Origin: Haliclona indistincta
Taxonomy: Eukaryota > Porifera > Demospongiae > Haplosclerida > Chalinidae
Assembly (NCBI GenBank): GCA_964017065.1
Contig: OZ024786.1
Coordinates: forward strand, 8,623,047-8,687,046
DNA: 64,000 bases
Direction of reading: 5' to 3'
Below the pieces are notes generated by a model that saw nothing but the letters and a program-made list of their open reading frames with translations, was not told where the DNA came from and did not search any database. The first letter of the stretch is position 1, and each line of letters opens with the position of its first letter. The translations under genes were made by a program, and so were the position numbers. This document shows positions 55,640 through 64,000 of the stretch, one piece after another.

Positions 55640-56893
55640 TTTGGGGACTGAATCAATAGATGTAGCCCTAGCCACACTCTGTACTGGTAGACTAGTCACT
55701 TCGGGAACAAACATGGCGGGAATTAGTGGGTCTTCTGTAAGGTCGTTGTCGGACTTAGACACTCTTTTTTCTTCTGTCCTCTCCGCCTTCTCAAGGCGCT
55801 TCTCATCATCGCTGTCATCAGCAAGCTCGTCGGCTGTATACTCTAACACGACGGCCCAAACGAGGTCGGAGTGGCCAGCAATTTTTTATCAATTTTGGCG
55901 TTCTGTGAGCAGCTTTTTCTCCATTGTCACCTGAGCGGTGCCTTTTTCTCTTTTTTAATACCTCCATCGCTCCTCTGACAGCTTCGATGCTATTACAGTC
56001 AGACACAACCTCCACCATGCTTTCAAAATCTTGATTCACTTCACGAATTTCTTGATTCACTTCACGAATTTCTTCGTGAAGTGAACCAATTTCTACTTTA
56101 GAAATTGGATCACGAAACGGGGCACATAGTAACTGAAACTCATCAGGACTTACGCTAGGGAATTTTGTTGAACAAGATCTTACAATAACGTCCTGTAATA
56201 ATTTCCTCATTTTCGTGCAGCCTGAAAGTGCCTTTGGCTTGTCAAAGCTAAACACAAAAATTTCACTTGACTTATGTCTCTTGAATTTTCCAGTAACTCT
56301 AAACTTTTCTTTCGTTTCAGAAAGAAGGTTCTCATGTTCTTCAAAAACTTCTCTTAACTTTGGATACAAACTTGAAATCTCCGTCATTAAATACTCTTCT
56401 TTGATATTCTCCATATTAATGGTGAATTTCATAGGTGGAACTGTGAACACTAAGAATTTTATCTCAGTCATATTGCAGTTATCCAGCAAAATACCTACAT
56501 AGCTTCCTACCTCTGAGGAGGGCGTCCCTTGCTTTCTTCACTGAAGAGATTGCAGCGGGGTTAGCAGAAACAGCATCCAGCTCAATTTCAGCCTCGTGTA
56601 GGGCTTTGTCAATAGTAGCGTTAGCTTTGTGCTGCTCCTCATGACTCTTCTGCTTGAAAACATACTTGTCTTGCATCGCTTGTACTTTCCTAGCAGCCGA
56701 GGTGGCTGCTCGTTCCTGGCTATCTGGTCTCTAAAATCGGCAAGTTTGGTATCCAGTCGCGCCTGTGTCCTGTTGATTGCTGCCATCAACTGGGTAAACT
56801 GATTGGCTGGCACGCTGCAGGCGTGGAGCCGGTAGAAGTAGTACCACCGGAAGTGGCTGTAGTAGTGGTGCTGGAAGTTGAAGTCGTAGACAT
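55640..56893 (-). pseudogene. coiled-coil ORF1-type protein of a transposable element, broken copy 1
   Basis: Minus strand, from ATG 56893: a Ser/Thr-rich start (MSTTSTSSTTTTATSGG), then FTQLMAAINRTQARLDTKLA, a coiled coil with KSHEEQHKANATIDKAL, and ISSVKKARDALLRGRKL. It is interrupted at 56500 by a 585-bp insert and resumes at 55915 with the region ending EYTADELADDSDDEKRLEKA. Several frameshifts are present. I recall repetitive proteins with this ELADDSDDEKR signature near mobile elements in sponges and cnidarians, possibly tyrosine-recombinase elements. No recombinase is visible here. A second copy lies at 59295-59640. Confidence 0.55.
55916..56500 (-). mobile_element. 585-bp insertion carrying an ORF, inside the ORF1 relic
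   Basis: The second relic copy (59480-59520) reads straight through the insertion point ('gtgagcagcttcctacc'), and AGCTT is present on both sides here (55911-55915, 56501-56505). On the minus strand the insert is open from the in-frame ATG at 56489 for about 190 codons (MLDNCNMTEIKFLVF; repeated EIREVNQ heptads near the end). I do not recognise the product. No terminal inverted repeats are obvious. Confidence 0.6.
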
Positions 56894-57059
56894 TTTCAAG
56901 GTGATTGATTGAACGTGAGTGCATAATACCTAGAATGACACTTCACAGCAATGTGCTACCTTAAATACTCACTGTCGCTTGACCCACATGACAGCATGCA
57001 ATGTTCTTGCTCTGGGAGCATATTTACTGTCTAATTCTGTGTCAAACGCCATAAAATAT

Positions 57060-58080
57060 ATCTCCTGTTAGAGCTTGCTGAATACCTTGCCGACTAAGAG
57101 ACTTTTCTTAGCTTTTCTTCTTCAGCAGACTCTTCCACTTGTTTTTATGTGACTGCTCTGCCGTCAAACACTTGTAACATTGGCTCCTCTCTCTCTACAG
57201 CAGATCGAGCATTCTGCAGAGCTATAATTTATGACTGCTCTGCTGTCAAAACAGTAGTAACAGCTACTTCAATTAGATCAGCTCCTCTCTCTACAGCAGA
57301 GCGAGCATTCTCTAGTATCCATGGTACTACTGGTTTTGTTACTTTTGTAATTTTTTCCGTCGAAAGAACATTTTTACTGCTCCTACCTAAATCAGCTCTT
57401 CAGATATAGTTCTTTCTGCAGAGTATAATACTCCTAAAATGACAGCCTAGCTTGACCCTTTAACAATAATAACTACTACTTCAGTTCTTCCAATATAGAT
57501 CTTGATTGCAGATTGAGCATTTTTCAAATTCACTAATGCTGGTCTTTTGTCTCATCAAGAACTGTATTAATTGCTTACTTTAGTCTTTCTAACTTGATCT
57601 TGATTGCATATCGATCATAAGTTGTCACGTTATACATATTTTGCTATTATGCAATTCTTTTATGCTTGCCAATTATGCTCGAAATGGTGGTCAAATGGAA
57701 AAGATGGCACTAAAGGAGTGTGAGTCATGTGACGTGTGACCAGAAATGTCACTAACAGATTTTTCCAGATGACCTCCAGAGAATTCACAGAAATGCCGTC
57801 TGTCATCCAAGTGTTCGACCTCGCTTGAACACCAATTGTATGATTTTCTTCTTGGAATTCCAGTTCCAGCTAATACGTGTCACAATCTCCTGTTGGAGCT
57901 TGCTGGCTACTTCGCCAACTAAGACACTTTTCTACTTCAGCAGACTCTTTTAGTTGTTTTATTTGTGACTGCTCTGCCATCAAACACTTGTAACATTGGC
58001 TCCTCTCTCTACAGCAGATCGAGCATTCTGCAGAGCTATAATTTATTATTATTATTGAGAACACACACCAACATAGGTGC
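57060..58080 (-). repeat. degenerate array of a coiled-coil-coding module
   Basis: On the minus strand, the module that reads as NARSAVERGA or close variants occurs near 57210, 57300 and 58015, with a diverged NLKNAQSAIK near 57515. The modules are separated by stop codons and frame changes. Blocks of flanking sequence (for example 'gatcttgattgcagat', 'aatcagctcttcagatatagttctttctgca') are repeated at 58785-58990 and 59600-59720. This is duplicated, decayed transposon-derived sequence. Confidence 0.55.
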
Positions 58081-58148
58081 ATAATTATAATTTTGAAGTT
58101 AGAATAGTCCGGAGCATTAGTTCAGTATCAGATGTACCATGAATTATG

Positions 58149-58452
58149 TCAAGATTCCTTTTCAAAAAAAGGCCGAACAACAGCAGCGCAGTATTTATCA
58201 TCATCATGGTAGATTTTCAAAAATTGTGACCCAAACACACTAGCAAAGGAATAAACCAGAACAGATGAATCACGAAAAACAGCATGAACAAGCAGATTCG
58301 AACTGTTAGAAGCTCTGTCAATAAATTTAACAGATCTTGAGAATACAAGGTTATAAATACTTAACATATTAGCACAATAGTGCAAAATAGAAGTGTGAGT
58401 GTTAGCAGGTAGGGACCAGATACGTCGTCGCAAGCAGTTATTAAAACCCATG
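58149..58452 (-). pseudogene. possible LINE retrotransposon C-terminal fragment
   Basis: The open stretch reads FNNCLRRRIWSLPANTHTSI, then a Leu/Tyr segment and SSNLLVHAVF. The layout 'R-IW-LP--TH' followed by a small hydrophobic domain resembles the region downstream of reverse transcriptase in some non-LTR elements. No RT catalytic motif is present and the call rests on memory of the pattern. Confidence 0.35.
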
Positions 58453-58784
58453 CCATCAAAGCAGTAGTAACAGCTACTTCAAATTGATAACTTTTATCAG
58501 GACAAAACAAACAAGTTAAATAATGCCATCCACTCTGGGAGAGACGGTGGAGATTCTGTTCAACCATAGAGTTGCGTTTCCCCTCCACAATGCAATAGAG
58601 CATCTTTGAAATAGGTGTCTTTTGGTGTCAGCTGGTGGGGAACCAATACGTTGGGCCAGGTGGCGACGAATAGTGGAAATGGTCGTGGCAGTGAGAGAGC
58701 TGAGCCCCCCAGAGACTCAGACAGAACGGGGACAAAAGTTACGCCAATAACAGCACAAGAGGCATCATGGAGCATTCAATTTAG

Positions 58785-58990
58785 ATCAGCTCCTCTCTCT
58801 ACAGCAGAGCGAGCATTCTCCAGTATCCATGATACTACTGGTCTTGTTACTTTTGTAATATTTTTCCGTCAAACCACATTTTTTACTGCTCCTACCAATT
58901 GATCTTAAATCAGCTCTTCAGATATAGTTCTTTCTGCAAGTGTAAAATAATACTTCTAAATGACAGCCTAGCTTGACCCATTTTAACAAT
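58785..58990. repeat. second copy of the 57280-57500 block
   Basis: The block from 'gatcagctcctctctctacagcagagcgagcattctc' to 'ttcttccaatatagatc' repeats 57275-57500 with few changes, and its first part repeats again at 60090-60161 up to the gap. Confidence 0.85.
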
Positions 58991-59294
58991 AATAACTGTT
59001 ACTTCAGTTCTTCCAATATAGATCAGCACCCTCCTGATTTAGAACCCAATGACACCTCATCAACACATTGTATCACATTCTCACATCATTTTGGAGGATA
59101 CCATGACGTGGGAATACTGGGATTCTGCCTTGGGCAATGGCTCCAGAGATGACCCATTTGACCACAGGCAAAGCATGGGCCAGTCTCTCTGGAACGTTGT
59201 CATCCGAGGCACCATCACCTGGCGCTTGAACTGGGCTGTGGCGGCCGGGATAGTCACACTATGTCCTGGTAGACTGGTCCCTTCAGGAACATGG

Positions 59295-59640
59295 CGGGTA
59301 TTAGAGGGTTTCTTGTAAGGCCGTTGTCGGATATCAATGCACTTTTTCCTTATGTTAGCCTTTCTCTCTGCTGTTTTCTCAGCCTTCTCATCGTCACTGT
59401 CATCAGCAAGCTCGTCAGCTGTTTATTCCGACACGATGGCCCAGCCGAGGTCAGAGCGACCGGCTATTTTTTATCAATTTTGGCGTTATGTGAGCAGCTT
59501 CCTACCTCTGAGGAGGGCGTCCATAGCTTCCTTCACTGCAGAGGTTGCAGCTGGGTTAGGAGAAACAGCATCCTGCTCAATTTCGCTGTATAGATCAGCA
59601 TCCCTCTTGATTGCAGATCGAGCATCTTTCAAGTTCACTA
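59295..59640 (-). pseudogene. coiled-coil ORF1-type relic, copy 2 (uninterrupted site)
   Basis: It parallels copy 1 in the same orientation (DARSAIKRDADLYSEIEQ, then AVKEAMDALLRGRKLLT, then the ELADD region), but contains stop codons. It lacks the 585-bp insert of copy 1 and so provides its empty site. Confidence 0.6.
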
Positions 59641-60161
59641 ATGCCGGTCTTTTGCCTCATCAAGAACTGTATTAATTGCTTACTTTAGTCTTTCTAATTT
59701 GATCTTGATTGCAGATCAATCATAAGTTGTCACTTTAGACATTGCGTATTAAAATTAATTACTTCTTGTTGTGATACACTAATGACTAGGGTTGGGATTT
59801 TGCTATTATGCAATTCTTTTATGCTTGCCGATTATGGTCAGAAATGGTGGTCAAATATTTCACTAGGAAAGATGACACTAAAAGGAGTGTGTGTGACCAG
59901 GATTGTCACTAACAACTTTTTCCAGATGACCAATTGTAAGATTTCTTCTTGGAATTCCCGTTCCAGTTAATAAGCTTGCTGACTACTTTGCCAGCTAAGA
60001 CACTTTTCTCCTTCAGCAGACTCTTTCGGTTGTTTTATTTGTACTGCTTTGCCGTCAAAACACTTGTAACAGGTACTTTACTCTTTCAATTTAGATCAGC
60101 TCCTCTCTCTACAGCAGAGCGAGCATTCTCCAGTATCCATGATACTACTGGTCTTGTTACT

Positions 60162-60361
60162 NNNNNNNNNNNNNNNNNNNNNNNNNNNNNNNNNNNNNNN
60201 NNNNNNNNNNNNNNNNNNNNNNNNNNNNNNNNNNNNNNNNNNNNNNNNNNNNNNNNNNNNNNNNNNNNNNNNNNNNNNNNNNNNNNNNNNNNNNNNNNNN
60301 NNNNNNNNNNNNNNNNNNNNNNNNNNNNNNNNNNNNNNNNNNNNNNNNNNNNNNNNNNNNN
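60162..60361. other. assembly gap (200 N)
   Basis: 200 consecutive N. The left edge lies in a sequence present at 57275 and 58785, so a collapsed or unresolved repeat is the likely cause. ORFs drawn across it are meaningless. Confidence 1.
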
Positions 60362-61345
60362 CTGGAATTGCAAACACGATGTGAGCACGAAATGGTTCAT
60401 AAAAAGTTGTGTATTGTAGGCGTGCATACTTTAATGCTAGAGTTTGGTGATCCAGGGTTATTATTTTTTTTTTTTACTTAGGAATCGAATATCGAAAAAG
60501 GGATACTAGGTGATCATGTCGATGGTATGAGAAAGCTCTGTGGCGATCTGTAGCGTTGCAGGACCTAGGACGCTCGAGTAAAGTGGTACAATAGGCGCCG
60601 TCGCGCTGCCCGTCGTGAACAAGCGCTGCTGTGCGTTTTATCGCTAAAAACCGTTCATAAACAGTGAGTATATCATAAAACAACTGTGTAGTGCAAGTTT
60701 GCAGCTTCTGGCCTGCAGATAAGTAGAGAAAAACAGTTAACAAAAAGTCAGGCTTATAATGATATTCATGCGCACCCGCCACCTTAAGGTCAATTTCTTT
60801 CTCTGTGGTTCTGGGTACATGTATCAAATTCTCATTGCCAGGGTACAAGGCATGCCAGGTAATCACATGGCTACCTGGCTCGCCGCTTTGTGGCTTGATA
60901 AGCCCTTGCTTAATGCTACTCGTGGGTCTTACACTCCAGCGGCGTGTGAGTCGGCCTGCTGCCAATGCACATTCAGTCTACACCGTTGTGTACAGGAAGG
61001 TTCGAATTTTCATTGTAGATCTTCTTGTAAGAATAAACGGTAGCACAGAAAGACGCACAACATTCAAACACATTGTAGCACTGATTTTAAATTAGCTGCA
61101 ATGGAACAAGAGTGCCACGTAGGCGAATGTTTTACCACGGAAGTACTGTGTCAATTAATTATGAAGTCACGTAAGGAATCAAAATTCCCAGCGATTTCTT
61201 TGTCATCTGTGTGCTTGATTAGGGCCAAAACTTTACTAGTCTAAGATTGAGAAGTCGCCCCAACAACTGCTGGTATCATAGTCAATGCAAACGTGCGGTA
61301 CAACTTTAGTCTCTCGACAAAGTTGCCTCTTGTCAATACTGCATA
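60362..61345. other. no recognisable gene
   Basis: A 163-codon minus ORF (60474-60965) and overlapping plus ORFs occur, but none shows a known motif, exon structure or repeat partner in the window. I leave the stretch unassigned. Confidence 0.5.
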
Positions 61346-61942
61346 CAGTGAAACCTGTCTTTAGCGACCACTCGCATAGAGCGACCACCTCTCTCCAGCG
61401 TCCGCAACAAAATTCCCCGAACAACAGCTATAGAAAAGCACCTAGAGCTAACATGTCTACAGCGACCACCTGCCTAATGTGGACAACGACCGCACGTTTC
61501 AGCAGAAATCAGCACGCAGTGTACAAAACTACACTGTCGATTACGGCCAGTAGGCGTGGCAATTAGGCGTGGTTACTGATTACTGCATGCATGCTGATGC
61601 TGACTGGCGCGAACAGTTACGATCAGTTGCTGTTGACTCGACACTGCTAAGCTAAGAAGTATTTCTCTGAAACAAACTGTACTGGAGGATTTTTTCACTA
61701 ATGTATGCTGATTTAATAATTATCGAAATCAGAATAAAATGAGTAGTTTATTTTAGTTGTGAAGTGTTTTCTGTTAGCTACATTTGTTGAGTTAATTGCA
61801 CATTATAAATGCATGAATCCTGTCTAATGAGGTCACATTCGGTAGTGGTCGCTCTTCACAGGTAACTGCCTAAAGAGTCCACCTGTCTATTGCAGCCAGT
61901 CGAAGTTGGCCCATAGGTGGTCGCTTTAGACAGGTTTCACTG
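61346..61942. mobile_element. 597-bp MITE with CAGTGAAACCTGTCT ends and TA target
   Basis: Ends CAGTGAAACCTGTCTTTAGC and, inverted, CAGTGAAACCTGTCTAAAGC extend about 26 bp, with TA on both sides (61344-61345, 61943-61944). Internal 'agcgaccacc' blocks recur. The ends suggest Tc1/mariner. No transposase. Confidence 0.88.
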
Positions 61943-62100
61943 TACTATAATCATCATTGTAACTGTGCTGTCTATTTCACAATGTTCACTAATCTCGTTT
62001 CATAGTGCAACATTTATGTACAAATAACTCTACTTTTGTGTCCCTGTTCCATTTTTGGTTATACCAATTTTTCACAATGGTGTATCATTATCTACTACAG

Positions 62101-64000
62101 GTAGTGGTTTGTTTTTCAATCTGACTCAATTTAACTTCAAACTTGCTGCTGCCGACATATCGGACACTCCACTTGTATCAACTGTGCTTTATATTGACCA
62201 GACTTTACTTGATGATGGACCAACTTTTGAAACTGTTTTATATGGACCTCGGTTTAATGATCTTGACTTTTTTTTCTTTCAACCTGCTACTAGTAGGACT
62301 TTACGATTAACCATTAATAACTCAAGGTCAACTGCCAGTTTATTTCAGAGCCAGCAATTCAATGTGACAGATGATTTTATGCGATGCACTTATGATGAGA
62401 CGAAAACATTTGTTGTAGTTCCTGTTCAAGTCTATGCTGTTTCATTCACTGGAGAGTTTAGTTATTATCTAAATTCACGACAAGCAAACACGTTTCAATC
62501 CACTAGTCTGAGTGGTCATGGTCAAATTGATAGTGGTAAGTACACATAATTTTTACCTCTTATGATTATAATTATTATGCTCCTATAGGATGCAGTAGTG
62601 AGCTCAAATTCTTGTTTTCCACCGGACAATGTGTTGAGTCTTGTCCTTGTGACATGCATAACAGCCATGGATCATGCCTATTAAGTAAGCTTTAACAATA
62701 ATTATGAGCGCTAGGTTGCGTTGCCAAAATATTGTATTGCAACACAACGTGATCCAGAAATAGAACATTGCATACGTTAACAAATAGTATACGTTATGTG
62801 GAATTCCCTTAACATGGCTAATGGGCAGGTCACTATAGTGGTTGCGCTGGGACAACGTACATGACACTGACAGACTAAGGAAGACAAATAGAATGACGAA
62901 AAATCTCTAGAACAGTGGTAGCTACTTGATGGTACTAGTACAAAATCGTCGTTCTAAGTATATAAAAACCAAAGTAAAGAATGGCTACAAAGCAGGAGCA
63001 TACTTTCATACTCTGATCCACTGCAAAACAGCTCTAGAACCGCTCTATTGGACGCTTTGTACCAGCAGCCACGCCCACAAACTGGAGTTAGTTTTTCAAG
63101 AGAGTTTTGTCCCAACCAAACTTGCCGTAACTGCAAGTTATATAAAAATAACTAGTGGTTGAACATGGCAGCTGTTCTATAATCATTCTGAGCTTTGTAT
63201 CACTCCTCAAAATGCTTTTCATCTTTCAGATAATTGTTTATCAGCTATTTTATTTCTATAGATCCGCCCGTTGTTTTTGAGTCAGAAGAGCAAGCTGTTC
63301 GTGTTACTCCTTCAACAATGGCTGGTTCTACACTAACTACTGTCACATTACTGATCGACACAGCTTTACTAACGGATGAAAGAATAACTCAAACTAGTGA
63401 CCTCACATTTGGTGTGTTCTCGAGTGCAGTTCAGCATAATACCAGTGGAGCCATAGTGCCTCACTTTGGAAGTAATGTCCGTCCATTGTTTAAAATGGTT
63501 TCAAGAGTAAATGCAACAACATCTAGTGACTTTCTTCTGCGTTTTAATTTCAATGATCTTCGACAGCTTCGAGACTCTTCTCCAGTGAGATGTGCTGGCA
63601 ATGACACAAGCCACTTTGCAGTACCTTTGGATCTTATCCTACGAAGTGATTCATTTTTCCATCTTGGTGGACATTCCATAAACATCCATGCTTCACTACG
63701 AGTTAATGGCAGTTATAATTTTATTTTATTTACCCTCCAACTGAAGGTAGAAGCAGGTATGAGTTGATATAAGAATATGAAGTGGTATTTGTAAGGTCAC
63801 ATGCATGACACCTACTTGTAATAGTTTTTAGCCTCTAGCATCTTTGTTTTGAAAGTCCTCGGATCACAAATTGTTTTCCTGTGCTATGGCTATATCTCAT
63901 GATACCACTTCATCTTCAGCTTGTTATTGTGCAGTTTTGTGATGTTAAGACGTAGTATCTTACAAAATTTGAAATTTGTCTTTTATTTGTGTAGAGTGTC
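62101..64000 (+). CDS. unrecognised extracellular protein, internal exons (partial)
   Basis: Exons 62101-62535, 62589-62684 and 63262-63758 join in phase. A further exon may begin at 63995 (Glu-Cys). Exons 1 and 3 encode related domains of about 150 residues. Each has a TVLYIDQTLL or TVTLLIDTALL strand, a Leu-rich strand (RTLRLTINN, DFLLRFNFND), then 'RC..(D/N)(E/D)T' and a VVPVQVYAV or AVPLDLIL strand, with NxS/T sites. Exon 2 is short and Cys-rich (STGQCVESCPCD). The alternation of a beta-rich domain with a Cys-rich linker suggests a long secreted or surface protein made of repeats. The 5' exons and the C-terminus lie outside what I can see, and I do not recognise the family. Confidence 0.65.

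Noticed and set aside
60474..60965. 163-aa minus ORF
   Set aside because: Longest frame next to the gap, but no domain, intron or paralogue supports it. Left unassigned.
1..64000. CRISPR arrays, bacterial operons, tRNA or rRNA genes
   Set aside because: Regular repeat-spacer patterns are absent, the genes have spliceosomal introns, and I saw no rRNA blocks or convincing tRNA clover-leaf by eye. A tRNA scan was not possible.

Overview
The window is intron-rich eukaryotic (animal) DNA. I read it as a demosponge, Amphimedon-like, genome. The reasons are a tandem family of SRCR-domain membrane proteins, a sponge-type class C GPCR, an IRS/DOK adaptor, short genes with well-formed GT..AG introns, and dense small DNA transposons. 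The species call is inference, because no database was searched. There is one 200-N assembly gap at 60162-60361.

Layout. Positions 1-38.8 kb (+ strand) hold an SRCR receptor cluster. It contains a 5'-truncated copy (2144-5351, here 'gene 0') and three complete seven-exon genes: A (11172-16809), B (23053-30549) and C (33356-38794). Each complete gene encodes a signal peptide, two SRCR domains (each split over two exons), a short Ser/Thr stalk, one membrane helix, a CCC-type juxtamembrane motif and a Pro/Tyr-rich cytoplasmic tail. Exon-by-exon reading frames close exactly in A (439 aa), B (475 aa) and C (373 aa). Between the genes lie decayed receptor tails (8768, 32391, about 39.5 kb), a broken UBX/TUG-like fragment (7326-8426), and many transposons.

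Positions 40.2-51.4 kb (- strand) hold two intact genes: a GABA-B-like class C GPCR (15 exons, 741 aa, 40252-43208) and an IRS/DOK-type PH-PTB adaptor (6 exons, 1066 aa, 43848-51425). A divergent promoter of at most about 300 bp separates the adaptor from a proline-rich, coiled-coil protein on the + strand (51714-54070, tentatively PDCD7-like). Positions 54.5-60.2 kb are a transposon graveyard that runs into the gap. From about 62.1 kb to the right edge is the middle of an unrecognised extracellular protein (+ strand).

The central result is a tandem duplication that can be read from the sequence. The segment from gene A intron 5 through gene B into the penultimate exon of the GABA-B-like gene (about 15908 to 32371) was copied next to itself (about 32391 to 40582). 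The junction lies at 32372-32390. It left an orphan GABA-B final exon (32058-32282) fused to an orphan gene-A tail. The two arms act as empty and filled sites for one another, so many transposon insertions can be delimited with their target-site duplications: hAT (8 bp), CACTA-like (3 bp), TTAA, and TA elements. The left arm also holds a degraded, 4-kb THAP/DDE element with intact terminal repeats. After duplication the extracellular parts stayed similar, while the cytoplasmic tails diverged by deletion and frameshift.
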